The notes under the pieces were generated by a model. It did not search any database, had not been told where the DNA came from, and saw only the letters and a program-made list of their open reading frames with translations. DNA of 64,000 bases from Nostoc desertorum CM1-VF14 (GTDB lineage: Bacteria; Cyanobacteriota; Cyanobacteriia; Cyanobacteriales; Nostocaceae): positions 19,125-83,124 of the forward strand of contig JAHHHR010000034.1 in assembly GCA_019359245.1 (NCBI GenBank), written 5' to 3'. Shown here piece by piece: positions 1-8,608 of the stretch. The translations under genes were made by a program, and so were the position numbers. Position 1 is the stretch's first letter. Every line of letters begins with the position of its first letter.

Positions 1-224
1 ATTAAGTCCAACACACTCTTAGCTAGTACATCCCAAGTGTTAAGGTCTTTGCGTGGGATCGCTAAACAACGGACATCAAAGCCAGTTTCTAATCCTGCGG
101 TTTGCGATCGCAATAGTTGACCTGTTCCATCCATTCCTGGCAAATATACCAACAGTGGATACTCTGGCTTTACTCGTTTAGGAGTTAGGAAACAAGGATT
201 TAGCTCAACTTCTGAGATAGTCAT
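1..224 (-). CDS. Alpha/beta hydrolase, N-terminal part (runs off the window)
   Basis: Partial gene. The first about 74 codons are visible from the ATG at 224, and the rest lies left of the window. The readable protein contains LLVYLPGMDGTG, which matches the oxyanion-hole strand and loop of alpha/beta hydrolases, here in the form seen in phytyl-ester-synthase-like proteins. The catalytic serine is not in view. The gene lies 251 bases downstream of the LPLAT acyltransferase on the same strand. In plant phytyl ester synthases a hydrolase domain and an LPLAT domain are fused, so the two genes may act together in esterifying phytol or fatty alcohols. That link is inference. A heptamer tandem repeat starts immediately at the start codon, so the leader is repeat-derived. 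Confidence 0.6.
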   Translation of the reverse strand, partial: MTISEVELNPCFLTPKRVKPEYPLLVYLPGMDGTGQLLRSQTAGLETGFDVRCLAIPRKDLNTWDVLAKSVLDL

Positions 225-263
225 TGGTCATTGGTCATTAGTCATTGGTCATTAGTCAATGGT
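220..263. repeat. Short tandem heptamer repeat (STRR)
   Basis: Alternating copies of ATTGGTC and ATTAGTC in tandem. This class of short tandemly repeated sequence is typical of heterocystous cyanobacteria. It abuts the start codon of the hydrolase gene on the minus strand. Confidence 0.85.
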
Positions 264-407
264 ATAAAACTTTTGGATTGCTGATTGTTGCTGTTAAGAG
301 CTTCGGTACTTTTGAGCAAAAATAAAAAAGGTCTTGGAACAAGCTACTGAAAGTTATGGGGACAATCCAAAATTGTTCGACTGAGCAAAGCCGTACTCCT
401 TCCCTAT

Positions 408-450
408 GGGACGCTACGCGAACGGAGAAGCAAGCTACGCGTAGCGTTCC
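408..450. repeat. Dispersed palindromic repeat
   Basis: Arms at 408-420 (GGGACGCTACGCG) and 438-450 (CGCGTAGCGTTCC) pair over 13 bases with one G-T wobble around a 17-base loop. Bases 425-440 recur exactly, in inverted orientation, at 14398-14413. This marks it as a member of a dispersed family. It sits between the acyltransferase and hydrolase genes. Confidence 0.75.
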
Positions 451-475
451 GGAGGAAAGTCTAAATCGAATGGCT

Positions 476-1201
476 CTAATAGCAACCTTGACGCAGTAAG
501 GTGCTAATTTCACCATGACAGTGTTCTGTCAGTTCAGCCACAACAGTTCTGGCTTGTTTGCCGTGATATTGTTTTTGATGTTGAGGCGTAATCCAATAAG
601 GGCGACCGATTAACACTGCAACCCGACGATAAAGTACCAGAGGATGCCAACCATTTTGATTAAATAAAGGTTCTGAAGGGTCAAATAGGCTCAAAAGCCT
701 TAAGGGGAAACCGGAAGTATTTACCTCTTCTAAGGAGGCGATCGCGATCGGCAAAATAGCTAAATCCTGCACATCAGCCCGTAATGCCAAATGGGCAAAA
801 CCCCTCTGAAAGTCACCCACATGGTTTGGCTGAGTAAATTTCACCATTGGTTCAGTTCCTTCTGGAAATACTCCCACCATCTGCCGAGACTGCAATAGCA
901 CCTGCGACTGCGAAAAAAAGCTTTGCTGGCGGTTTTGAGTTTCCTCCAAAGGAAAACACCCCAATTGTCCGGTGACAATTTCCCGCATTACTGGCACTTG
1001 TCCCATGTAGTGATGGCAAGCAAAGCGAATCGGATTTGATAACGCCGCCATTAAAATCAGCGCATCCATAAAGCTGCGATGATTACTGACTACCAAGACG
1101 CTAGCATCCTGGGGAATGCGATCCTCATAATAACGAAACATTTGCGTTGAGAGTGCCGCCACCAAAGTGCGAGAAATCTCCAGGGGGCTATTTCGACTCA
1201 T
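476..1201 (-). CDS. LPLAT-family lysophospholipid acyltransferase
   Basis: 241 residues, a usual length for a PlsC-type acyltransferase. Motif I is seen as NHRSFMD at residues 40-46 (the NHx4D catalytic His-Asp pair), and motif III as VFPEGTE at 111-117. The family moves acyl groups from acyl-CoA or acyl-ACP to glycerolipid or alcohol acceptors at the membrane. No transmembrane anchor is obvious, although hydrophobic stretches flank motif I. It is the upstream member of a minus-strand pair with the hydrolase at the left edge, which together look like a split phytyl-ester-synthase. Lysophosphatidic acid acyltransferase (PlsC) activity is the alternative. Confidence 0.8.
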   Translation of the reverse strand: MSRNSPLEISRTLVAALSTQMFRYYEDRIPQDASVLVVSNHRSFMDALILMAALSNPIRFACHHYMGQVPVMREIVTGQLGCFPLEETQNRQQSFFSQSQVLLQSRQMVGVFPEGTEPMVKFTQPNHVGDFQRGFAHLALRADVQDLAILPIAIASLEEVNTSGFPLRLLSLFDPSEPLFNQNGWHPLVLYRRVAVLIGRPYWITPQHQKQYHGKQARTVVAELTEHCHGEISTLLRQGCY

Positions 1202-1571
1202 ACCTAATCAATATATTTTCCGTTAAGGGTGGCAGTTTATCTTAATTTAATTTTTACATTTCTTTACCACTGCCATGACCGTCTTAAGATAGAAATGTCT
1301 AATCTACAAAAACAGCTAAATTTTCACCATCCTAGATTATGTATTTTTGATCACAATATTTTCTAATAGAAAGTATTCAAAAAAATTATCATTAGTTAAT
1401 TCCTTTCTCGTAGGTAAAAATGAGTTGAATTGATGCATATTACAAAACAATTTTTGACCGGAAAAATTTGCTAACATTAAGGTATCATTGGAAAAAATAA
1501 AAATAATATTGTATAATTGCGTGGTTTTTCCAATAAAAGTAAAAGATTTTATAAGTTAATTTTTATTTTGC
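1202..1571. other. Gene-free divergent intergenic region
   Basis: A 370-base AT-rich spacer between the acyltransferase (leftward) and metG (rightward). Apart from a possible metG promoter near 1488-1518, no gene, repeat or RNA is recognised. Confidence 0.6.
1488..1518 (+). promoter_or_regulatory. Possible metG promoter
   Basis: A perfect TATAAT lies at 1513-1518, with a TTGGAA at 1488-1493 as a weak -35 at a long 19-base spacing. This would give a leader of roughly 50 bases before the ATG at 1572. In AT-rich sequence such matches also arise by chance. Confidence 0.35.
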
Positions 1572-3176
1572 ATGAATCTAGTGAAAAAAACACAAAAGAC
1601 ATTTGCACTAACAACACCACTATATTATGTAAACGATGTCCCTCATATAGGCAGTGCTTATACGACGATCGCAGCAGATGTAGTAGCTCGATTTCAAAGA
1701 CTCCTGGGGCATCAAGTATTACTGATTACAGGTACAGATGAACACGGGCAAAAAATTCAGCGATCGGCAGAAAGTTTAGGCAAAGCGCCACAAGAATTTT
1801 GTGATGAAATTGTCCCTAGCTTCGTTAATTTGTGGCAGTTACTCGACATTCAATATGATCGTTTTAGCCGGACTACTGCTGCTCGTCATGAAGCGATCGT
1901 TAAAGAATTCTTTGAGCGAGTATGGAAATCTGGTGATATCTACCAGGGACAACAAAAAGGCTGGTATTGCGTATCGTGCGAAGAATTTAAAGAAGAACGC
2001 GACCTACTAGAAGGACACCGTTGCGCGATTCATACTAACAAAGAAGTCGAGTGGCGAGACGAGCAAAACTATTTTTTCCGCTTATCCAAATATCAAACTA
2101 AGCTGACAGAATTTTATCAGTTTAGGCCGGATTTTATTCAACCAGAAAGTCGGCGCAACGAAGTTCTCAGCTTTGTAAATCAAGGGCTGCAAGACTTTTC
2201 AATTTCGCGGGTAAATTTAGATTGGGGCTTTCCTGTACCAGTTGATCCCAAGCACACCCTTTATGTCTGGTTTGACGCGCTGTTAGCTTATGTAACGGCA
2301 TTACTCGAACCAGATGCAGAACCGACTTTAGCAAATGCTTTAGAAACATGGTGGCCAATCAACCTGCACCTAATTGGTAAGGATATTCTGCGCTTCCATG
2401 CAGTTTACTGGCCAGCAATGCTATTGTCGGCTGGCTTACCCTTGCCAGAACGAGTATTTGGGCATGGCTTTTTGACCAAAGATGGTCAAAAGATGGGTAA
2501 AAGTCTGGGTAACACCCTTGATCCTGTGGCGTTAGTTCAGCGCTATGGTAGTGATGCCGTTCGTTATTACTTCCTTAAGGAAATCGAATTTGGCAAGGAT
2601 GGAGATTTTAATGAAGTTAGGTTCATTAATGTTCTGAATGCAGATTTAGCAAATGATTTAGGTAATTTGCTTAATCGCACCTTGAACATGGTGAAGAAAT
2701 ACTGCGTTGACAATAGTGTACCTTCAATCGGCAATGAAGCAATTCCTGACGAAAATCCTTTGAAAAAAAATGGTTTACGTCTAGGAGAACAGGTAAAACA
2801 AGCCTATGAAGAGTTAGCTTTTAGTCAAGCCTGTGAGGTTATCCTTTCACTGGTGCAAGCCAGTAATAAGTTTATTGATGAACAAGCTCCTTGGTCATTA
2901 TATAAACAGGGACAGCAGGAGTCTGTGGAAAAAGTTCTCTACGCAGTTCTAGAATCGGTTAGACTAGCAGCTTATCTGCTATCCCCAATTATTCCCAACA
3001 TCAGTAGCGATATTTATCAGCAGCTGGGCTTTGGAATAAACTTTAACGATCAAATACAAATTTCAGTTAGCGCTCCTTTTACCACTCATGCAACATGGGG
3101 GATACTATCTAGTAAACAACAGTTGGGTACACCCCAACCGATTTTTAAGCGAATAGAACCCCCAAAAAACGAGTAG
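1572..3176 (+). CDS. metG: Methionyl-tRNA synthetase
   Basis: 534 residues. It charges tRNA-Met (initiator and elongator) with methionine in the cytoplasm. The class I signatures are present: HIGS at residues 25-28 (the HIGH motif) and KMGKS at 307-311 (KMSKS). A single zinc knuckle is formed by C133, C136, C151 and H154 in the connective region. The C-terminal helical anticodon domain follows to the end. The EMAP/Trbp111-like dimerisation domain of longer bacterial MetRS is absent, as is common in cyanobacteria. The ATG at 1572 has no clear Shine-Dalgarno, but the conserved core begins within a few residues of it. It is monocistronic in appearance. Confidence 0.95.
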   Translation: MNLVKKTQKTFALTTPLYYVNDVPHIGSAYTTIAADVVARFQRLLGHQVLLITGTDEHGQKIQRSAESLGKAPQEFCDEIVPSFVNLWQLLDIQYDRFSRTTAARHEAIVKEFFERVWKSGDIYQGQQKGWYCVSCEEFKEERDLLEGHRCAIHTNKEVEWRDEQNYFFRLSKYQTKLTEFYQFRPDFIQPESRRNEVLSFVNQGLQDFSISRVNLDWGFPVPVDPKHTLYVWFDALLAYVTALLEPDAEPTLANALETWWPINLHLIGKDILRFHAVYWPAMLLSAGLPLPERVFGHGFLTKDGQKMGKSLGNTLDPVALVQRYGSDAVRYYFLKEIEFGKDGDFNEVRFINVLNADLANDLGNLLNRTLNMVKKYCVDNSVPSIGNEAIPDENPLKKNGLRLGEQVKQAYEELAFSQACEVILSLVQASNKFIDEQAPWSLYKQGQQESVEKVLYAVLESVRLAAYLLSPIIPNISSDIYQQLGFGINFNDQIQISVSAPFTTHATWGILSSKQQLGTPQPIFKRIEPPKNE

Positions 3177-3341
3177 TCCTTATCAAAATCTGATTTTGTT
3201 CAATTTCTTATTTCTCTGATAAAAATTTATCGGGGCTGAACTTAAATTAGTCCCGGAACATTATCATAAGCCGCTGTGACTAGCATCTAAAAGTTGGTAA
3301 TTTGTATCAAAAATAACAGGGATAAAAATTGAGGTATCACA

Positions 3342-3974
3342 ATGATGTTGAATAATTTTGAAACCGATTCAATATTTACGCCGGAACAAGTATTGGAGAA
3401 TCGGGGTCGGGTCGCTATATTTATTGATGGCTCAAATCTATTTTACGCTGCACTGCAACTAGGAATTGAAATCGATTACACGAAGTTGTTATGTAGATTA
3501 ACTGGTGGTTCTAGACTACTGCGGTCTTTTTTCTACACTGGTGTAGACCGGACAAACGAGAAACAACAGGGATTTTTGCTGTGGATGCGTCGCAATGGCT
3601 ATCGAGTCATTGCTAAGGATTTAGTCCAGCTACCAGATGGCTCTAAAAAAGCTAACCTGGATGTAGAAATAGCAGTAGACATGATGGCGCTAGTAGATTC
3701 TTATGATACCGCAGTTTTAGTCAGCGGTGATGGGGATTTGGCATATGCGGTAAATTCAGTCAGCTATCGTGGCGTGCGCGTAGAAGTAGTGAGCTTGCGT
3801 TCGATGACTAGCGATAGCTTAATTAATGTAAGCGATCGCTACATTGATTTAGAAGCCATCAAAGAAGATATTCAAAAAACCCCTCGCCAAAGCTATCCAT
3901 ACCGACCATTATCTGGGATCGGTTTTTTGGAAGATCCAAGAACTAGTGATGGACACCTAGAAATCCAAGAATAA
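3342..3974 (+). CDS. LabA-like NYN-domain protein
   Basis: 210 residues with the NYN (PIN-like) fold. FIDGSN (D29), the acidic D107 in LDVEIAVDMM and SGDGDL (D130, D132) supply the acidic cluster that binds metal in this putative RNase family. Synechococcus LabA, a circadian output factor, belongs to the same family, but that role cannot be assumed here. A GAGG at 3331-3334, seven bases upstream, supports this ATG over the one immediately following. The stop codon overlaps the lptC start by one base (TAATG), so the two genes are probably co-translated. This pairing is unexpected functionally. Confidence 0.8.
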   Translation: MMLNNFETDSIFTPEQVLENRGRVAIFIDGSNLFYAALQLGIEIDYTKLLCRLTGGSRLLRSFFYTGVDRTNEKQQGFLLWMRRNGYRVIAKDLVQLPDGSKKANLDVEIAVDMMALVDSYDTAVLVSGDGDLAYAVNSVSYRGVRVEVVSLRSMTSDSLINVSDRYIDLEAIKEDIQKTPRQSYPYRPLSGIGFLEDPRTSDGHLEIQE

Positions 3975-5185
3975 TGGCTTATCAATTTCATCAAAGGGGG
4001 AGGCAGGGGGAGAGAAAAATTAAAAAGTACTCCCCCACTTCTCCCTTCCTTTTTTTACCTTTGATTTTTTTATTGATATTTAGTTTAGTTGCTTGCAGCG
4101 ATAAATCTCCCCTAGCTTCTCAAGAAAAGTCTGCGGCTTCATCTAACGAAGATAGCAATTTGACTTTCTTTGATGTCACCTTAGAACAAGCAGATGAAGT
4201 GGGACGGCCAATTTGGAAAGTCCAAGCTAAAAAGGCAAAATACACCAAAGAAAAACAAATTGGTCAGGCTGAAAGTCCTTATGGTGAACTATACCAAGAT
4301 GGCAAAGTAGTTTACCAAATCAAAGCAGATGTTGCAGATATTGAACAAGATGGGAAGCAGTTATTTCTTAAAGGTAGGATATTTGCTACAGATCCCAGTA
4401 ATGGAATTATATTGCAAGGTAATGAATTAGAATGGCGTCCCAAAGAAGATTTGTTGATTGTCCGTAACCAAATTAACGGTAATCATAAACAACTCCAAGC
4501 TGTAGCGCAAGAAGCGCGAGTTAAAACCCGCGAACAGCGTATAGAATTTTCTGGAAGGGTAGTAGCAAATTCCTCTGATCCCCAATTACAAGTAAGAACA
4601 GAGCATTTAATTTGGAATATTAAAGAAGAAAAACTGATTGGCGATCGCCCTTTAGAAATTGACCGTTATAAAGATAATAAAATTAGCGATCGCGGTAAAG
4701 GAAATTCTGCCGAAGTCAACTTAAAAACGAAAATTGCCACTATTAAAAAAAATGCTCAATTAGAATTACTAGACCCGCCAGTGCAAATAACTAGTAACTC
4801 AATGACTTGGAACATGAACGCAGAAACTGTTATTACAAATTCCCCCGTGCGGATGTTCCAACGTGCCGAGAATCTTACCGTGACCGCCAATCAAGGTGAA
4901 ATGAAGATACCGCAAAAAACGGTTTATTTAACAGGTAACGTCAACGCCATTGGTCAGCGTCGCCAATCTTTGAAATCTAATACATTAACTTGGTATTTAG
5001 ACAACAAGTTAGTTGAAGCTCAGGGAAATGTTGTTTATCAGCAAGTTGACCCAAGATTAAATTTTACAGGTGAAACAGCCGTTGGTAATCTGCAAACAGA
5101 AAATATTGTTGTCAAAGGTGGCAGTTCTAGCGGTAGGGTAGTAACAGAAATTATTCCCCAAGCAAGAGCCAATCGTCAGCAGTAG
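3974..5185 (+). CDS. lptC: LptC-family lipopolysaccharide export lipoprotein
   Basis: 403 residues. It starts with a basic stretch, a hydrophobic helix and a lipobox ending in C41 (SLVAC), so it should be lipid-anchored in the periplasm. The remainder is a long run of beta-strand repeats of the LptC/OstA type (for example residues 64-250), about twice the length of the E. coli protein, as usual in cyanobacteria. LptC bridges the LptBFG transporter to LptA and the outer membrane, carrying LPS across the periplasm. The codons for residues 9-27 come from a G-rich then C-rich low-complexity stretch (3994-4050) that resembles the local STRR sequence, so the N-terminus may have been extended by a repeat. 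Translation is likely coupled to the NYN gene. Confidence 0.8.
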   Translation: MAYQFHQRGRQGERKIKKYSPTSPFLFLPLIFLLIFSLVACSDKSPLASQEKSAASSNEDSNLTFFDVTLEQADEVGRPIWKVQAKKAKYTKEKQIGQAESPYGELYQDGKVVYQIKADVADIEQDGKQLFLKGRIFATDPSNGIILQGNELEWRPKEDLLIVRNQINGNHKQLQAVAQEARVKTREQRIEFSGRVVANSSDPQLQVRTEHLIWNIKEEKLIGDRPLEIDRYKDNKISDRGKGNSAEVNLKTKIATIKKNAQLELLDPPVQITSNSMTWNMNAETVITNSPVRMFQRAENLTVTANQGEMKIPQKTVYLTGNVNAIGQRRQSLKSNTLTWYLDNKLVEAQGNVVYQQVDPRLNFTGETAVGNLQTENIVVKGGSSSGRVVTEIIPQARANRQQ

Positions 5186-5189
5186 AGTT

Positions 5190-5352
5190 AGGGGCAATGG
5201 GGAGTGGGGAGTAGGAGTAGGGAGTAGGGAGTAAAGGGGACTTAGGGACAAGGTGACTTGAGTGAAGAATTGGGGGCAAGGGGAAGGACTTGTCCCCAAT
5301 TTCTCTTACCCATGCCCAATGCCTTATTTCCCATTCCTTATTCCCCACTTCC
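5190..5352. repeat. Low-complexity GGGGAGT / TTCCCCA repeats
   Basis: Bases 5190-5238 consist of GGGGAGT-like and GTAGGGA-like units, and 5295-5352 of the complementary TTCCCC/CCCATGCC type. The two halves could pair imperfectly. This is a common Nostoc intergenic repeat pattern. It separates lptC from the metal sensor. Confidence 0.7.
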
Positions 5353-5401
5353 TGTAACGCACTAGGCTAGGATCTTAGTAATACAAATTTTCTGATAACC
5401 C

Positions 5402-5803
5402 ATGAATGGATCAAAGCGATTAAGCAAGGAATCCTTGCCAATATCCCAACAAGCAGAACATTCCCATTATCACGATACAGACCACGAGCATACAGATCAT
5501 ACTCATGAAACTGGAGAGCAGGCTCATCCTCACGTCCATAGCGAAGAGTCATTACGGCGAATTGCCAATCGATTATCACGGATAGAAGGTCATGTTCGTG
5601 GTATCAAAACAATGGTGCAGCAAAATAGCCCTTGTCCTGATGTTCTTCTGCAAATTGCCGCAGTGCGGGGCGCATTAGATAAGGTAGCACGAATTGTTTT
5701 GGATGAACATTTAACTGAGTGTATTGCTAGAGCCGCACAAGAGGGTAATATTGAGGTTGAAATTAAACAGTTAAAAGCTGCTTTAGATCGATTTTTGCCT
5801 TAA
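5402..5803 (+). CDS. CsoR/RcnR-family metal-sensing repressor (InrS-like)
   Basis: 133 residues of the DUF156 family, all-helical DNA-binding repressors that release DNA on binding metal. Ligands C78, H103 and C107 have the same spacing (25 and 4) as the Cys-His-Cys set of CsoR and of the cyanobacterial nickel sensor InrS. H64 in IEGHVRG could be a further ligand. Residues 20-46 carry eleven histidines in HxH and DHxH patterns, an N-terminal tail that could gather Ni or another transition metal. No metal exporter gene is adjacent, so the regulated target is unknown. Nickel is the best guess from the InrS resemblance; copper is the alternative. Confidence 0.8.
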   Translation: MNGSKRLSKESLPISQQAEHSHYHDTDHEHTDHTHETGEQAHPHVHSEESLRRIANRLSRIEGHVRGIKTMVQQNSPCPDVLLQIAAVRGALDKVARIVLDEHLTECIARAAQEGNIEVEIKQLKAALDRFLP

Positions 5804-6046
5804 AAATTAGAAGAATAATGTGACATAGATTTGCAAAATTGGTCATGTACTAACAGCGATACATTAAAATTTAATCGTGCATCATAATATTCACAATAGC
5901 AATATCATCTTGTGAACTGATAGCCAATATATTTTAATAGGCTTTCCCTACTTTTTCCTCGTTCCTTACTAAAAAGGGTAAACGAGAAAATAAGCTTATT
6001 TAATAAGAAAATTTGCTGTATAGCAACGATGGTTTTGAGCTAGACT

Positions 6047-6865
6047 ATGATCGTAAAAAACTATCAATTTTACTATTCTTTAATTGGCAACCCAGACAAA
6101 CCACTAATTCTTTTTTTGCATGGTTTTATGGGCAATATAGATGAATTTGATGAAGCCATAAAATTACTATCTGACGAGTTTTATTATTTAATAATTGACC
6201 TTCCTGGACACGGCAAAACTCAAGTTTTGGGTGGGGACGAGTGCTATACGATGGCAAACATTGCCGATGGTTTAATAAACTTACTGGATGAGTTAAAAAT
6301 TGCTAAATGTTTTTTAATTGGTTATTCAATGGGTGGTAGGTTGGCTTTATACCTGACTCTGCATTTCCCAGAACGTTTTCATAAAGTTGTGTTAGAGTCA
6401 GCTTCCCCAGGTTTGCTAACAGAATTAGAAAGGTTAGAACGCATTAAACTTGATACACAAATAGGTAGAAAACTGACAAGAAGCATTGGAAAAAGTGATT
6501 TTGTAACTTTTTTATCAAATTGGTATAATCAACCAATTTTTGGTTATATAAAAAATCATCCAGAATACGATCGCATGATAGAAAGTCGGTTGCAAAATAA
6601 TCCACAAGAATTAGATAAATCATTGCGCTTCATGGGTGTTGGATGCCAACCTTCTTTGTGGGAAAAGCTACAAAAAAATAAAATACCTCTGCTCTTACTA
6701 GCCGGTGAATATGATGAAAAATTTATATCTATTAATACAGAAATGGCTCAAATCTGTAAATTTGCTCAACTAAAAATAATTAGTAATGCTGGACATAATA
6801 TCCACTTTGAAAATACTTTGGCATTTGTGGAAAATATCAAAGATTTTTTGTATACAGCAAGTTAA
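6047..6865 (+). CDS. menH: SHCHC synthase MenH (alpha/beta hydrolase)
   Basis: 272 residues. MenH makes 2-succinyl-6-hydroxy-2,4-cyclohexadiene-1-carboxylate by pyruvate elimination in the menaquinone/phylloquinone pathway; phylloquinone is the photosystem I electron carrier. Visible marks are LHGFMG at 24-29, GYSMGGRLAL with the nucleophile S94, ESASPGL at 117-123 (typical of MenH), D223 in AGEYDEKF and H250 in NAGHN. No other men gene is in the window. The gene ends 14 bases from the convergent lysozyme gene, with no obvious terminator between them. A different alpha/beta hydrolase activity is possible, but the motif set favours MenH. Confidence 0.8.
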   Translation: MIVKNYQFYYSLIGNPDKPLILFLHGFMGNIDEFDEAIKLLSDEFYYLIIDLPGHGKTQVLGGDECYTMANIADGLINLLDELKIAKCFLIGYSMGGRLALYLTLHFPERFHKVVLESASPGLLTELERLERIKLDTQIGRKLTRSIGKSDFVTFLSNWYNQPIFGYIKNHPEYDRMIESRLQNNPQELDKSLRFMGVGCQPSLWEKLQKNKIPLLLLAGEYDEKFISINTEMAQICKFAQLKIISNAGHNIHFENTLAFVENIKDFLYTAS

Positions 6866-6879
6866 AAATTAGGATAACT

Positions 6880-7608
6880 TCACTGGCTTTTTGGCAACTT
6901 CTTTACTGCATTGCTAGAAGAAGTTGGGGATGGTGTCGAATTCGGGGTTTTTAGTTGATTAACTGCGGTTAATTCCTCTTGCAACATTTTCTGATAAATC
7001 TTAGGTAAAGAGCTACTAACAGAATTAGTTTCTATACCATATCCTAGACTTGTCCAGGTGGGAGAGAGCCGCCGCAAAACATCATTTAACTTTCCCTGAC
7101 GCAACAGTTGAGAAATATCTGTTCCCCAAACTTTAGAATCATTTAGCCAACGGTAAACAACTACATCTTGATATTCTGCTTCAAAACTATAAGCAGTCCA
7201 AAACATCATTTGCATTGGATTTGGGTGATAAAGAGGGGCTAAACGATACCAAGTAATATTGATAATTTGATATCTGCCAGCAGCCGTAGAACAATTACCT
7301 GTATTTGGCCCTGTAACAATTGTGACGCATATCTCAGGATGTCGGCTAAGGTCGTTCACTTGCTGTCCACCATATAACAGCGAATAGGGACGATTACCAC
7401 TCGCTTCACTCGCCGAGATGGTTCGCATTAAAGCGCGGATATAAGGGTCGCCCTTTTTCATTACCAAAGGCGGCTGTTTAACTGCAAAGATGGGATCAGA
7501 AGGCGATCGCAAGTCTCCAATATACCATTGCAACAAATACACAAAGCCAAGAAGCGCGGCTATTGGCCCAATAAGTTTTTCAACACCTTTGAATTTAAAG
7601 CCTTTCAG
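6880..7608 (-). CDS. Lambda-lysozyme-type glycoside hydrolase (GH104-like)
   Basis: The sequence resembles phage lambda endolysin R: a SEASGN catalytic-Glu motif, then RHPE, TGPNTGNCSTAAGRYQI and a WxSLGYG motif. It would cleave peptidoglycan glycan strands. The usual start would be the GTG at 7542 (220 residues, Glu46). However, an AAGGAG (complement of 7616-7621) sits seven bases before an in-frame CTG at 7608, and the 22 extra codons encode a basic stretch plus a hydrophobic helix that acts like a signal anchor. I therefore extend it to 7608 (242 residues, Glu68), with CTG as a rare start. No in-frame ATG exists between the upstream stop and the GTG. The C-terminus is a Ser/Pro-rich tail. 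Its role may be wall remodelling; no other phage genes are present. Confidence 0.65.
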   Translation of the reverse strand: MKGFKFKGVEKLIGPIAALLGFVYLLQWYIGDLRSPSDPIFAVKQPPLVMKKGDPYIRALMRTISASEASGNRPYSLLYGGQQVNDLSRHPEICVTIVTGPNTGNCSTAAGRYQIINITWYRLAPLYHPNPMQMMFWTAYSFEAEYQDVVVYRWLNDSKVWGTDISQLLRQGKLNDVLRRLSPTWTSLGYGIETNSVSSSLPKIYQKMLQEELTAVNQLKTPNSTPSPTSSSNAVKKLPKSQ

Positions 7609-7615
7609 AGTCCGA

Positions 7616-7621
7616 CTCCTT
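7616..7621 (-). promoter_or_regulatory. Ribosome binding site that decides the lysozyme start
   Basis: The minus strand reads AAGGAG, seven bases before the in-frame CTG at 7608. It is 70 or more bases from the GTG at 7542, too far to serve it. Confidence 0.45.
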
Positions 7622-7770
7622 CAAATTCGCTCTTTTTGCTCACAAAAATTATCGACGAACTCATTCTGGCAAAGTTCACTCTAATACATTCGTAGGGGCA
7701 CAGAATTGCTGTGCCCAAAGCGCGTGTTGTCCAAGCAAAAGAGTTTTAACTCTAACTCCCCACTGGTTGA

Positions 7771-8430
7771 TTACGCGACGTTAGCAAATAACTCACCAAA
7801 AGTTTTGGAAGTAGCTTCAGGTTTGGCAACAATCTCGACAATTTTATTGCGTGCATCTGCTTCCAAAAGCGCCTCAACAGCAACTTGGGCGACTTTCTGC
7901 CTGGGTATGCTACCGTCAAACAGTGTATCAGCACTCTGCATTACGATCGCGTCGGTGTTATCTTCATTTTTCAACCCACCAGGCCGCACAATCGTATAAG
8001 TAAGACCACTTTTTTGGATATACTCTTCAGCTTGTTTTTTCCACACTAAAATCAGCCAAAACAAGTTCAATGGATGGAATAACTGCGAAGTACACAAAGA
8101 AGAAACTAAGACAAAATGCTCAATTCCCTTTACCTTGGCAGCTTCTACTAGATTTTTAGTCCCTTCAAAATCTACTTTATAGGGGCCAGTGGGGTCAAAG
8201 CTAGGTTTTGCACCAGTAGCAACCAACAAAACTGTGCTATCTCCCAACGCAGCATTTAAACTTTGTGGTTGTAACACGTCACCTACTACTAATTCGGCTT
8301 CAGGAGACAGAATACCCCTAGCTTTCTCTATATCCCTCACCAGGGCTATGACGGGAATATTCCGCGCTATCAACTCTTGCACAATCCGGCGACCTGTTTC
8401 ACCCGTTGCCCCTGCTACAAATGCTTTCAT
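7771..8430 (-). CDS. Atypical SDR / NmrA-type NAD(P)-binding protein
   Basis: 219 residues. The Rossmann dinucleotide motif GATGETG is at residues 7-13, followed by ALVRD and the VGDVLQP second motif. VLVSSL and YTIVRPGGL are the usual SDR strands, but the YxxxK catalytic pair is not clearly present, so this is an atypical SDR. Close relatives are plastid proteins of the Tic62/At2g34460 type. The substrate is unknown. It stands alone, divergent from the DUF1997 gene. Confidence 0.75.
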   Translation of the reverse strand: MKAFVAGATGETGRRIVQELIARNIPVIALVRDIEKARGILSPEAELVVGDVLQPQSLNAALGDSTVLLVATGAKPSFDPTGPYKVDFEGTKNLVEAAKVKGIEHFVLVSSLCTSQLFHPLNLFWLILVWKKQAEEYIQKSGLTYTIVRPGGLKNEDNTDAIVMQSADTLFDGSIPRQKVAQVAVEALLEADARNKIVEIVAKPEATSKTFGELFANVA

Positions 8431-8608
8431 GAGAAATGCTATCCTGGGAAACTATTGTGTGCTTGTTCAGTTCTTTATTTTAGTAATTCTATGGAGCTGA
8501 TGGCAGATTAATGAGGTTTCGGTAAAAATGATATATGAGTACGAAATCACCCAGGCACGTGGGGAATTATTGATATAGACGAACGTAAAAGTATACATTA
8601 ATGCATTT

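Noticed and set aside
6880..7608. Prophage signature from the lambda-type lysozyme
   Set aside because: No other phage gene, integrase or attachment site is nearby; such lysozymes also occur as chromosomal genes in cyanobacteria.
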